The notes under the pieces were generated by a model that searched no databases, was not told the DNA's origin, and was given only the letters and a program-made list of their open reading frames with translations. DNA of 64,000 nucleotides from Helicoverpa zea (taxonomy: Eukaryota; Arthropoda; Insecta; Lepidoptera; Noctuidae). The stretch lies in NCBI RefSeq assembly GCF_022581195.2, contig NC_061482.1:15252001-15316000 (forward strand). The letters are read 5' to 3'. Numbering within the stretch: position 1 is the stretch's first letter; each line of letters begins with the position of its first letter. Below, in pieces: positions 1 to 9,657 of this stretch. A program made the position numbers and the translations under genes.

Positions 1-377
1 TCGAATGTTTGTTTGATCGAGCGTTAAATGCATCGCATACTCATCCTATCGAAAAATCTGTATTTTTTATGAATACAAGAAAAACTCAAAATTTTATAAT
101 AAAACACATTTTAATATAGTTTTTATTATTATTTAATATTTTTTCAATCGCATTATCATCCCTTTTGCCTCTTCTTTGTAAAGTAGGTCTTCCCAATCCC
201 GCGTTTGCCTTTTCAATTCATACAAAAATTTTAAATGTACCTTTAAAAGATAAGAATTAAAGAATAAAATGTGTTTTATTATAAAATTTTGACTTTTTCT
301 TGTATTCATAAAAAATACAGATTTTTCGATAGGATGAGTATGCGATGCATTTAACGCTCGATCAAACAAACATTCGA
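1..377. repeat. Foldback element with ~110-bp inverted arms, possibly cut by the window edge
   Basis: Bases 1-110 and 268-377 are near-perfect reverse complements of each other, separated by about 157 bp of AT-rich sequence. The arms begin and end with TCGAATGTTTG / CAAACATTCGA. Just to the right (378-500) short TTCGA-containing motifs recur (CGATATT, CACTCGATG, ATGTTCG), suggesting a degenerate repeat of the same family. It lies in the intron downstream of the last COQ8 exon in the window. The left end could extend beyond base 1. Confidence 0.8.
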
Positions 378-527
378 TATTTTGAACACTCGATGTATTG
401 ACTGCGCGATGTATTGAATGTTCGATTTAATAACCATTCGATATTATGAATGTTCGAGTATTTAGAATTTCGATTTATAGTGGTCGATCAATTGATATTC
501 GATTATTTGTTATTCGATTCGGCGTAG

Positions 528-662
528 TACACCCTCCCCCGTCATGCTTCACTCCGGCAAGTCGGAGGTGGGGGACAGTATACTCTCCCTGGAGCACTCG
601 GATATATAGCCCCGCGGGGTCGCTACTCCCCGTCATCCGCCTCAGATGCCCTGCGGGGCATT
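528..662 (+). mobile_element. GC-rich 3' end of a retroelement, copy 1
   Basis: A GC-rich block runs from CCCTCCCCCGTCATG to CTGCGGGGCA and is followed by an AT microsatellite (663-720). A close copy with the same ending lies at 46785-46920. A conserved GC-rich terminal block followed by a simple-repeat tail is typical of non-LTR retrotransposon 3' ends; the family is not identified. The TATATAGCC inside looks like a TATA box but is simply part of the repeat. Confidence 0.6.
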
Positions 663-776
663 ATATTATATATTATTATTATATCACAAACACAGCTATC
701 ATATATTATTATATATATGATTATACTGTGTTTGTGAATAAATAAATAAATATTATTGTATAAAATAACAAGGCAC

Positions 777-3700
777 CTGTTTAGTAGTCGGGTTGTAGAA
801 GAAATTGGCCCAGTTGGGGTCAGTTTGCATGCACCGCAGTACAAACATTTCTCGGAGACACAACTGCATGATCTTGTAGGCTATATCAACGCGAACTTCG
901 TACGCTGCGTCAAACAGTTTGTCTAGCGGCACTCCGTCAATCAGTTCAGTTGTTATTACCTCTGGGGCACATAACTCGTCTGAAAGAAGGATAGATAGAG
1001 ATAGATACTCTTTTGTAACACCCGGTTGATTGCATGTTTAAATAATGATGAGGATAGAGATTTCATAACGCAAAATCTCCTAATAAAGTGGCGCCCCCAA
1101 ATGCGGGTGTTCGGGGGAAGAGGGACGTTACTATCTCCCCGCCCTTACACGCCTACCATAGAAACCGCAAATTATTTCTAAACAAAGTCATCAATCAGTC
1201 AAGACCAATCTTATAAACCACCAAGAATTTTATCTTCTCTCTTTATATAACATGAATGTACTAAACATAATTATTTTAAAACACGAGGTCTCGGGTTCGA
1301 TTCCTGGGTTGGGCCGAAATCGCTTTCTGGGTTTCAGAAACTTCCACAAAGCAACCCGGAGCCTAGAAGGACGTAACATTAACGTAACATTAACATTACG
1401 TCTAGGACGACATAACATTAATATTCCTTACCAATAACATCAGGCACGAAGTACTCCGGGTAGGGAGCGAGCAGTTTCTTGAACTTCTTGGTGCACTCGG
1501 CTTCACGTATGTAGTCCACTTCCCATGACAGCTCTTTCTTAGCAACCTCCACTATGTTGTCTATGAACATCCCTTTGGGAAACATGTTCCATACCTGGGA
1601 ATATTACAGTTGATAAATAAACAATGTAGCGAATGGGTTGAAAAAATATGTACCTAGAAATCGTTAATTTTCACTTTTGCATTAAATCATAACTTAAAAA
1701 AAAAATCCTAACGAAAAAAGTCGTGGTGGCTTAGTGGGTAAAGGACCAACCTCTCAAGTATATGTAAGTCCAAAAAATTCGTGCGTGGGTTCGATTCCAG
1801 GTCAGGCAAATACCAATGCAACTTTTCTAAGTTTTTATGTACTTTTTAAGTATATCTATGACACCAATGACTGTGTGGCACGTTAAGCTGTAGGTCTCGG
1901 CTATCATTGAACATCCTTGACAGTCGTTGCTGGTAGTCAGAAGCCAGTAAGTCTGACACCAGTAGTACTAATGGGTACTGGGTTGCCTGGGTAACTGGGT
2001 TGAAGGCATCAGACAAGGAGTCGCAGGCTAGGAAGATGATGGAAAAATATTATTCCTAACCTAGTAGAAAGTTACTTTCATTTCAAAATCAAAGGATGTT
2101 AAATAAATATTTTGCATTATAATTATGTTCATATGTTTTGTAAATAAGTGATGTTACCTTCATAACTCCCACGAGGTTGTCGATATCGCTGTTGATGCCT
2201 TTAGCGACGCCTGGGTACTGGACCTTGACTGCTACCTCCTTGCCGTCGTGTAGCACCGCCAGGTGGACTTGACCTACACAGTTAATTGATGATACATTAA
2301 CCTGTGGTAAAAGCATTATCCCAAAAGTGGCTACTCCATGCCCAATTTTTAACTATCTCCTGTTTAAATGTCAAATAGCTCTTACCAATAGAGGCAGCAG
2401 CAAATGGCTTGTCCTCGAAGCTCGCGACCCTGTACCTCCACTCGGGCCCAAGTTGTGAACTCATGACCTTTTCCACCTGCCACGACGGCATGAAGTCGGC
2501 AGACTGGCGCACGCGTTGGAAAATACGCTGCAGCTCTGGAGATATCATCGAGTCATCTTGAATGCTTAGCAGTTGGCCAAGCTTTAGAGCAGCACCTGTT
2601 TATAAAAACAGCAAATCAGCATACTCATTCTGCTTCTCCATGCATGTATACACAGCTGGATCCAGGCCCGCCGCTAGCTGTTTGTTCGCCCGCGTGCAAA
2701 ACTGATTATGCCGCCCTACGACTACATGTTATACTGGGTTTTGTCAAAAAATATATAGGGGGCGGGAGGTCCAGGGGATCCGGAATATGTTTTGAAAGAA
2801 GTGGCCCCTATGTTTTGAAAGATTGTGATTAATAGGTAGGTACCAACATATGTATATCAAAGTGCTTAGAATAGATTATGGGTAACTTAAACTAACGAAC
2901 TTAAATATCAATAACAATTTTTAAATTCAGTAAAAATGTTATTTATTTACGGTTTCCCGTTGAAAAAGTCAACGCATAAGACACTCTCCATATGTAAAGA
3001 ATGCGCGAGCGAAGCGAGCGCGAAAGTCTAAGGGCACAAAACAAATAAAACCACTGTAAATTAACAAAGCAAAGTCAAAAAGTAAGATACGTACAGAAAT
3101 GAAGTGCAAATGTATATCAAGTCGCGAGCGAAGCGAGCCCGATTTTTTCATCATATACAGAAATGAAGTGCAAATGTGTATGAAGTCGCGAGCGAAGCGA
3201 GCGCGATTTTTTCCTTAGATTTTTCATGAAGTAAACATATCATGAAAAGCCAAAGTGTTCAAAAAGCTATAACGGACGTACGCGAAAAAAGATTTTTCGG
3301 AACTGAATGCCTCAACTATTAAACAAAGATAAATTGTGATATCTGACATGGAGGACACGCGAATTTTTTTGGGGATTCAAAGGATGAACCCGTCAAAATT
3401 GATAGGAGACGACCAAAGCTAGGGCGGCTTTTTCTGAAATTTTATTACTAACTAGCTGATCCCGCGAACTTCGTATCGTTCAAACCTTCCCTGGACCTCT
3501 ACAGACATTTTATATAAAACCAAAATCAGCCCAATCGGCCCAGCCGTTCTCGAGTTTTAATCGGACTAACGAACAACAGTTCATTTTTATTTATATAGAC
3601 TACTCATCTATTTTTATTACGTAATTGTGGTTTAATTTTGCCGCCCCTTAAATAGTGCTGCCCGGGGAATTTGCCTCTCCAGCCCTCCCCCCACGCTACG

Positions 3701-4908
3701 CTAATGGTTGATCTTAAATCGTTTTAATAATTTTTAATTTTGAAAATGATCTTTCAACAGATGTTACTGAAACCAGCAGTGTAAGTAATATTCTTAGCAC
3801 TATTGCTGTGTCCGAAAATAATGAAATCAAATCATTGGTAAAAAGATGTTGTATTTTTTTAATATTAATTGATAAGTCGCTTGATTTGCCGCCCCCTAGG
3901 ACGTGCCGCCCGCGTGCGGTGCACGCCTTGCACGCCCGCTTACGGCGGGCCTGGCTGGATCTACTTTCTCTCCCTCTCTTACCTCTGACTTTACAAAGCG
4001 TATCGACGATCCTCTCCGCGTTTGCCGGAGACAGGAACGAGTTGGCGGACTCGTCAACGTTACCAGTCACCTGCTGGAACGTGTTCCGAGCGTATTGAGC
4101 AACTGTCCCTACCCCAAGTCCCGCTGCCAGCGATCCAAATGAGAACATACGGCCGAGGCGGGAAGAAGGCACAACGCGGGCTTTCGAATTCTCGCTTAGC
4201 TGAGAACATAAATAAATGAGAAATTAGGACGAAGTCATGTATGCACAGCAGATGCTTAGTAAAAGTACTAACAGCAACTCTAATCTTTTTCTTAGCCACA
4301 GGCTTCGGCGATGCGGACACAGATTGGGACACAGGCGTCGGCGATGCAAGGCCAGCTTGACTCTTTGGCCTGGGACTAGGCACATCTGCCGCCGATTCAG
4401 CAGAAGTAACAGCCAGAAGAATATCATCAACCCTCTTTTCTTTGTCTTCTTTCAATTGCTTTTGTAAATCTTCAATAGGTGCCATTATCTGTACTTTATC
4501 CTGCCGGAATTCATTGGTTTTGGCAGAAACCGCAGCTGGGTTTTCCATTATCTGAACTTTTTTCAAAGTATCAAATGTCCTGTTGAACTCCCTGTTCAGC
4601 TCGTCAATTTCGTCTTTCATCTGTTGATCCATCTCAGGGCTTGCTGTAGAGGCATTCACATTTGGGACATGCATAGCCGCAAACTGTCTAAAGCCATGTG
4701 CGACTACAAACGCCCTCTCCATTAACTCTTTAGCGGATGGTGGGTTGGGGTTCATGGCTAATGGGTTAGTGGGGCAGTTGGACAGCAATGGCTTTAAGCT
4801 AGAGGTGTTCCATATTAGGGTAGATGCTTCAGCCTGTGCCTTGACCCCCGCTTCCACCACTAACCGCAGACCTCTCAATACGCCTATCAAGTCGTTAATG
4901 TGAGTCAT
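777..4908 (-). CDS. coq8: COQ8/ADCK3-type atypical kinase (partial; 3' exons outside window)
   Basis: Mitochondrial atypical (UbiB/ABC1) kinase needed for ubiquinone synthesis. Coding exons in transcript order: 4908-4273, 4199-3983, 2595-2386, 2273-2158, 1594-1432, 979-777. All have AG/GT borders and compatible phases, giving 515 codons. The N-terminal ~212 residues are poorly conserved except for a helical start (LIGVLRGLRLVVEAGVKAQ) like the ADCK3 N-terminus. Then follow the family hallmarks: LSENSKARVVPSSRLGR, the KLGQ of the KxGQ motif (exon 3), AAASIGQ of the Ala-rich loop (spliced across exons 3-4), VAVKVQYPG with the ATP-contacting Lys (exon 4), and LCLREMF...QTDPNWANFF of the catalytic region (last exon). 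The DFG-containing and C-terminal part must lie left of base 1. The start at 4908 is the first Met after an acceptor at 4912; a 5' noncoding exon probably lies upstream. The exon 1 donor (gttagt, 4272-4264) and last donor (gtgcct, 776-771) are non-consensus, so those borders are less certain. Confidence 0.93.
1279..1375 (+). mobile_element. Partial tRNA-headed SINE (type B)
   Basis: GGTTCGATTCCTGG (box-B like) is followed by GGGCCGAAATCGCTTT...GTTTCAGAAACTTCCACAAAGCA. The same order occurs in the full copy at 20789-21110. The copy stops at GGAGCCTAGAAGG. Short AACGTAACATT repeats follow to about 1420, ending next to the COQ8 splice donor at 1431-1426. Confidence 0.7.
1719..2047 (+). mobile_element. 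tRNA-headed SINE (type A), full length
   Basis: Head AGTCGTGGTGGCTTAGTGGGT (box A-like) and GGGTTCGATTCC (box B), then the body shared by the 19425, 36015, 36333 and 46949 copies (GCACGTTAA...CCTTGACAGTCG...GGTAACTGGGTTGA), and a GATGATGG tail. TCCTAAC occurs on both sides (about 1706 and 2053), a possible short TSD. It sits in the COQ8 intron between exons 4 and 5. The family resembles the SINEs known in Helicoverpa/Spodoptera; naming it would need a database. Confidence 0.85.
2663..3953. mobile_element. Non-autonomous hAT element with 8-bp TSD
   Basis: The ends are CAGGCCCGCCG (2663-2673) and its reverse complement (3943-3953). A perfect 8-bp duplication, GCTGGATC, flanks it at 2655-2662 and 3954-3961. 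On the minus strand, about 3850-3714 encodes a fragment of a hAT (ZMYM-type) transposase C-terminus (ILLTLLVSVTSVERSFSKLK). The interior holds three GCGAGCGAAGCGAGC blocks (3001-3210) and a Helitron-like insertion (3449-3600). It lies in COQ8 intron 2, ending 30 bp from the exon border at 3983. Confidence 0.92.
3449..3600 (-). mobile_element. Short Helitron-like repeat (nested)
   Basis: Read on the minus strand it starts CTATATAAATAAAAATGAA and ends ...CGAAGTTCGCGGGATCAGCTAGT. This matches the copy at 18359-18524. A CTAGT terminus and no visible TSD fit Helitron-like elements, although the class is inferred from terminal bases only. It is inserted within the hAT at 2663-3953. Confidence 0.65.
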
Positions 4909-4911
4909 GAC

Positions 4912-5605
4912 CTGAAAGATTAGTTTGGTTATATACATAGATACAAATATATTAATAGATTCATTGAGGGTTGCAGTTAAATAATATAATTGTTAGAATA
5001 ATGAAGATGAATTAGAGAACAAGCCATAAATGTACAAAACTATAATAATTATTATTCAGAATCTCAAAATCTTTAAACATGTTAGTGGAAATCTATGTAA
5101 TTCATTTTACTTATACAATTCATATATTCAATACAGAAATGTGTGACATAACCTACATTATATATCAGACACTTTTTGAGATGTTTACATTTCCTAAAAA
5201 GTAATCAGAAAAATAATACATTCAAGATATCAATATGTCAAAGTCAGTCACATGTGAAGTCAAAAACTTGTACAAAGATAAGTGTATTCAAAAATTTACA
5301 ACTTGATATTCACTATATCTTTCTAAAGTTTCAACAGCCATAAAAAATATTTTTTTTCAATTTTTTACAGCATCAAACAACATAATAGAACCCTATGGAA
5401 TTGCATGTACACAATTTTCTATCAAAAGTTTGCACTAGTTTGAACCACTTGTTTAAGTTCTTCACTTACAAGTCATCATATTTTATGAATGTGAGAACAA
5501 GCAGGTTCAATGTTCGTCTTTTATTGTAACACTGATGCTTGATAAACTCAGTTTTGACCTTACAGATCATGAAGATCTTGCCGTGTGTGCACTCATGTAC
5601 TTCTA
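4912..5605. other. Gene-free stretch upstream of the COQ8 start codon
   Basis: AT-rich sequence directly upstream (on the minus strand) of the first coding exon. Because the coding exon begins at a splice acceptor, this is most likely an intron leading to an unseen 5' noncoding exon. No coding exon or repeat is recognised. Confidence 0.5.
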
Positions 5606-5610
5606 ATCAA

Positions 5611-5764
5611 AGTCTAACCAAGGGGTATCATGTTGCCCGGGTAATTGGGTTGAGGAGGTCAGATAGGCAGTCGCTCCTTGTAAAGCGCTGGTACTCTGCT
5701 GAATCTAGTTAGACTGTAAGTCTACCCCAACATAGTTGGGAAAAGGCTCGGGAGATGATGACTC
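5611..5764 (+). mobile_element. Type A SINE, 3' part only
   Basis: It begins at CTAACCAAGGGGTATC and runs through GGGTTGAGGAGGTCAGATAGG to CATAGTTGGGAAAAGGCTCGGGAGATGATGA, the 3' half of the type A SINE. The 5' tRNA-like head is missing. Confidence 0.8.
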
Positions 5765-5765
5765 A

Positions 5766-6774
5766 TGCACATACTTCCAACTTGTTATCCATGTGCTACT
5801 TCATATTGACTCACTTCAAATAGAAAATATTTGAATAATACTGGTTCTATAGCATAGTCAATATACAGCACTGGATGTGGAGGACACTTAGCAGGTAACT
5901 CAAAGTTCAATCCAACCAGATCACAAAAAGCATACATAGCATAAATAAGACGACCCACTGACCGAGATTTTTCTTCCCTTTCCCTTCAAGGCTAAATTGT
6001 ATTTTTATACTCAACTGAAAATCATGTACACTACTAACGAAAAAACCGTTGAAAGTACTTACTGTTATTGAACTGCCTCTACATTACAAGTAACCGGAAC
6101 TGAAATTTAGTATTACTTACAAACAATTCATTCTTTTAAAATAAATACTCGTGTAGATTTATTTTAAGTACACTATTTTCTACAAACATAAAACAACTGA
6201 CATGACATCCATCATCGGATCGGATCGGTAATCGGTTAAAAGCATTGACATATATTCTAGCTTCTAGCGATAGACAAGAACATCCATACAAATAATTTAC
6301 CCGCATAAGTCGTCTGTTAACATCTTGTTGACGTATTGATGACGTATTGTGACATGTAGTCATCCTCATTGATGTTAATTGCAGAAGTGACATAATATTT
6401 TCGCTCGTATTTTGCCTACATTCTTCATTACTTAAAAAGTTTATATCTAAGTGAATTCAAAATCATGTAATATATCAAAAAGTTTATTTATATCTAAGTG
6501 AATGCAAAATCATGTAATATATTAAAACCAGGAACTTATTTTTAGGATTTTTTAATATTAATTACGATGTTTTTTTTTCTTAAGAGGGCTATCACAAATT
6601 TTCGCGAATTTAAACGCGCTGATATAATATCTTGTAGTGTTTTTACAGTAGCGAAATACATATGAGGTCATATTATTTTTTCTTGAAAGTAAGAACATAC
6701 CATGACAAAGTCTGTTTTCATTTATATTATACCTACTGCCAGTTTTATGGCACATCTGTTTCTGCACGATTTTC
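5766..6774. other. Intergenic/intronic stretch with a ~50-bp direct duplication
   Basis: No gene is seen. About 6431-6479 and 6480-6530 are two imperfect tandem copies of AAAAAGTTTATATCTAAGTGAAT...CAAAATCATGTAATATAT. The remainder is AT-rich unique-looking sequence. Confidence 0.5.
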
Positions 6775-6968
6775 TTAATCCATAATAGGCATGATGACAG
6801 TAATCAAAAATCATTAAAATAATATATTTATTAAATTAAACTTGAAGCTTGGAATACAAAGCGCGCATTGTTTTCTTTATTGATAATGTGATTAATATGT
6901 ATTTTTATAAAATAAAATTACGAAATAAGGCAATCCGCCATGATATCTTGAACGCCAATCAGAGCTCG

Positions 6969-6976
6969 TGACGTCA
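6969..6976. promoter_or_regulatory. CRE-like palindrome TGACGTCA upstream of the 7083 exon
   Basis: A perfect TGACGTCA palindrome 107 bp upstream of the ATG at 7083. A matching palindrome lies at 7705-7712, upstream of the oppositely oriented THAP exon. Pairing at both promoters suggests a regulatory role, but this is inference only. Confidence 0.35.
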
Positions 6977-7082
6977 TCTCTCAAAACAACTCGCGCGAAA
7001 GCGCGCGAACGTCACATTTCGTTATTGTGAACTTCCACTGCGATCTTTGTTTTTAATTAATTAATTGTTTATAACACGAGTT

Positions 7083-7210
7083 ATGGAGCCCGGATTTATC
7101 AAGGCAAACAGCGCTAATTTGCTTAGAATTGATATCATAATGCTGGGAGAGTTTTTGGCATCAAATAAAGATTTTTGTTCAGCTGAATTTAGAAATGTTA
7201 AAAATTCCAT
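7083..7210 (+). pseudogene. First exon of a SWIM/YqaJ-type transposon protein (truncated)
   Basis: ATG at 7083 opens 42 codons beginning MEPGFIKANSANLLRIDI, followed by FLASNKDFCSAEFRNVK, ending at a consensus donor (gtaagt, from 7211). From memory this N-terminus belongs to proteins repeated in lepidopteran and hemipteran genomes that carry a SWIM zinc finger and a YqaJ-type nuclease domain. No downstream exon follows before the element ends at 7888, so it cannot make the full protein. The identification is recall-based and should be searched. Confidence 0.6.
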
Positions 7211-7310
7211 GTAAGTATACTAGTTTAATTAAAAAAACTTCCATGTAAGTGTATTAGTTTAGTTAAAAAAACTTCTATGTTAGAATATTAGTTTAATTAA
7301 AAACAATTTT
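7201..7310 (+). repeat. Three tandem ~41-bp copies including a splice donor
   Basis: The unit ACTTCCATGTAAGTGTATTAGTT(T)A(A/G)TTAAAAAAA occurs three times (around 7204, 7240 and 7280). The first copy spans the exon-intron junction of the 7083 exon. The second therefore duplicates its GTAAGT donor and the third carries a mutated version (TGTTAGA). Confidence 0.7.
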
Positions 7311-7445
7311 AGTTATAAGTAAATGATATGATATGATATGAATAAAATGCGTAATATAACAGCAATGAGAGATGAAACCTAACCTCGAAATAGTTATTTA
7401 CATTATAAACTATGCTAGAATCTAGAGAACTATGTAATAACTTAC

Positions 7446-7649
7446 ATCAAAGTGATCTTCACAAAAATAAAGTTGTACCCTGGGCAATATTGCTTTTGAA
7501 TCTTGCCTTGCAAGTTTAAGCCACTTGTTTCGTATTTTTTTATTGTGAGGAACGTACACAAATAACTTATCAGGAGTTGTTTTGGATGTGTTCTTACACT
7601 GGGGGACCCCACAACACCTATGCACTTTCGAATTCATATTTAATAACAC
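7446..7649 (-). pseudogene. THAP zinc-finger first exon (truncated)
   Basis: On the minus strand this encodes MLLNMNSKVHRCCGVPQCKN, then the THAP pattern: the C2CH Cys pair, a KWLKLAR Trp, a Pro (ILPRVQ), and CEDHF. That is a nearly complete sequence-specific DNA-binding THAP domain. It ends at a consensus donor (gtaagt, 7445-7440). Two starts are possible, 7649 or 7637; the second fits typical THAP starts better. No later exon is found inside the element. THAP domains are common in transposases, which fits its position inside inverted repeats. Confidence 0.75.
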
Positions 7650-7704
7650 AAAAAACTTAATTATTGCACGAGCGTTGTTAACTTGCGTCTTGTAATTTCA
7701 GTCG

Positions 7705-7712
7705 TGACGTCA
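7705..7712. promoter_or_regulatory. CRE-like palindrome TGACGTCA upstream of the THAP exon
   Basis: A perfect TGACGTCA 56 bp upstream of the start codon at 7649 on the minus strand, mirroring 6969-6976. Confidence 0.35.
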
Positions 7713-8142
7713 CAAGTGACGACATGACACTGACAAGCGTTTTCGCGCTGGATTCAAAGTGGACAGAGAAAAAGGCAAATATTTGATAAAAAAACTTCGC
7801 ATTTTCTTAAAATTAATAATTTTTCATATAAAATAGACGTATACCTACATCATACAAAGGAATTTAAAAATTTGTCATCATGCCTATTTTAAGATGGCGG
7901 GAAACAAATTAATGCATATTTGTAAAATTGAATTATAAATGAAAAGTATGATATACAAGCGTTGTAATAGCATGAACAGCGTGTAATTTTACTAACTTGA
8001 CTCTTGAATAGTTTATATGTGTAAGTTTATACCTTGATATGTATTTTCTATTTTATAATTGTCTTTTCATTGACATCCATCTAACGCAGGTGTCAGAATC
8101 GCTCTGATATGCCATTTTGGGCAATGAATGCAAAGTCTGCAG

Positions 8143-8177
8143 TGCATTTCTTTGTATTTATATACAAAGAAATGCAT
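8143..8177. repeat. 15-bp perfect hairpin
   Basis: TGCATTTCTTTGTAT and its reverse complement are separated by about 5 nt. It stands alone in an AT-rich stretch between the THAP element and the Harbinger array. Function unknown. Confidence 0.6.
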
Positions 8178-8437
8178 AATTCCCTTTACTATTTCATCTC
8201 CAAAGATTTGGTACCTATGTAACTTTATAATATAAGCAATATTAAAGCACTCAGACTACTCAGAGCCACAAGATACAAGCTGTGCTTAGTTTGTGGCTCA
8301 ACGGTAACTACCACAATGTAAAGTTGCTTTTTTGACAATAAACATTATTTTATTTTATTTATTTTTTTTATTTTATTTCAGTGTGGCAAGCTTTTTGTTC
8401 GGAACGTTCTATCCTATAAATAAATATCGATGGTTAA

Positions 8438-9181
8438 GGCCGGCAGCACACATCCGGTTTCCTGATCCGGTTTCCTGATCAGGAATCCTGATTCGGAAAC
8501 CGGAATGCTCTTTTTTATACAAAATGTTCACAAGAGCGCACACGTTCTTACTTTTTCCGGACGGAAAAAAACCTGACATTCGGTTTAAAATTTTCTCCGT
8601 GCGTTCGGGTACTCAGAACGGAATAAAACCTGATGACGTCATTCCGAACGCAGTGCTCGCGAACAATTTGGTTCGACCGCCGCACACATACGGAAATTTT
8701 CATTCTGAATCAAGGTAGCCCTGTTCCGAATGGACGTGTATCAGAGCATTCAGAGCCCGCCTGTGACTGGCTTTTTATATATGTTTTTATTTTTGTATTA
8801 AATATTATAAAAAAAAACCTGTTTATTGAACAATTAACAAACGTACACATATTTACATAAATAAACACCCAAAAATAATGAGTTTTTTTTTTATTTCTCT
8901 CATATCTATGCCATTATAATAATAATAATCAGTTTTTATTCAGATAATACAATCCATTATAGTTAGTAAAGACATTTATGAAGTTCATCAAAGGATTTAA
9001 TGGACTTTCTATAATACTTAATAAATAATTCTTCTGGGTATGCTCGTAATTTAGCTGTTTTAACATAGAATTGATTTTCGGATAATCTTTGAGCATTCGA
9101 CGGGTGTACCCAGTAACGTCGTTTCCTCTTTTTCTTGTTTAGCGCCAGTAGCGCCAGGAAACCGGATGTGTGCTGCCGGCC
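8438..9181. mobile_element. PIF/Harbinger-type element, array copy A
   Basis: It starts GGCCGGCAGCACACATCCGG and ends with the reverse complement at 9181. TAA precedes it and TTA follows (the Harbinger target is TWA). Minus-strand ~8917-9160 keeps the same transposase N-terminal remnant as copy C, but joined directly to the right terminal repeat. Two copies of a 13-bp unit (CCGGTTTCCTGAT) are in the left terminal repeat. Confidence 0.85.
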
Positions 9182-9200
9182 TTAGGCCGGCAGCACACAT

Positions 9201-9304
9201 CCGGTTTCCTGATCCGGTTTCCTGATCCGGTTTCCTGATCCGGTTTCCTGATCCGGTTTCCTGATCCGGTTTCCTGATCCGGTTTCCTGATCCGGTTTCC
9301 TGAT
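9201..9304 (+). repeat. Eight exact 13-bp tandem repeats in a transposon terminal repeat
   Basis: CCGGTTTCCTGAT is repeated eight times without interruption (104 bp). Copy A has two units at the same place (8454-8479) and copy C has a diverged pair, so this is an expansion inside the terminal inverted repeat. Confidence 0.95.
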
Positions 9305-9657
9305 CAGGAATCCTGATTCGGAAACCGGAATGCTCTTTTTTCATACAAAATGTTCACAAGAGCGCACACGTTCTTACTTTTTCCGGACGGAAAAAAACCT
9401 GACATTCGGTTTAAAATTTTCTCCGTGCGTTCGGGTACTCAGAACGGAATAAAACCTGATGACGTCATTCCGAACGCAGCGCTCGCGAACAATTTGGTTT
9501 GACCGCCGCACACATACGGAAATTTTCATTCTGAATCAAGGTAGCCCTGTTCCGAATGGACGTGTATCAGAGCCCGCTTGTCACTTGCTTTTTTATTTTA
9601 GTATATAATATGTTTTTTTTTGAGAGATGAAATCCAGTTTATTAAACAATTAACAAA

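Larger units (their letters stand above)
6784..7888. mobile_element. TTAA-flanked mini-element with THAP and SWIM/YqaJ-type first exons
   Basis: A 16-bp terminal inverted repeat, AATAGGCATGATGACA, is seen at 6784-6799 and 7873-7888. TTAA abuts the right end (7889-7892) and lies 5 bp outside the left repeat (6775-6778). Inside, two first exons point towards each other: one on + (7083-7210) and one on - (7649-7446), each ending in a good splice donor. A shared CRE-like TGACGTCA precedes each (6969-6976, 7705-7712). I read it as an internally deleted derivative of a larger two-gene transposon. Confidence 0.7.

Noticed and set aside
1719..1800. tRNA-like sequence with box A and box B
   Set aside because: It is a SINE head: the body and tail follow, and the cloverleaf is not complete. 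The same applies to 19740-19805, 20789-20850, 36015-36085 and 47270-47337.
3714..4172. 152-codon minus-strand open frame
   Set aside because: A chance fusion: its first part is the COQ8 exon 4199-3983 read past its donor, its last part the hAT transposase remnant.
9201..9304. Possible CRISPR-like array
   Set aside because: Direct tandem repeat without spacers in eukaryotic DNA.
9060..9344. 94-codon frame with a repeating R(K)PDQETGSGN pattern
   Set aside because: Translation of the 13-bp minisatellite in a Harbinger terminal repeat, not a real repeat protein.
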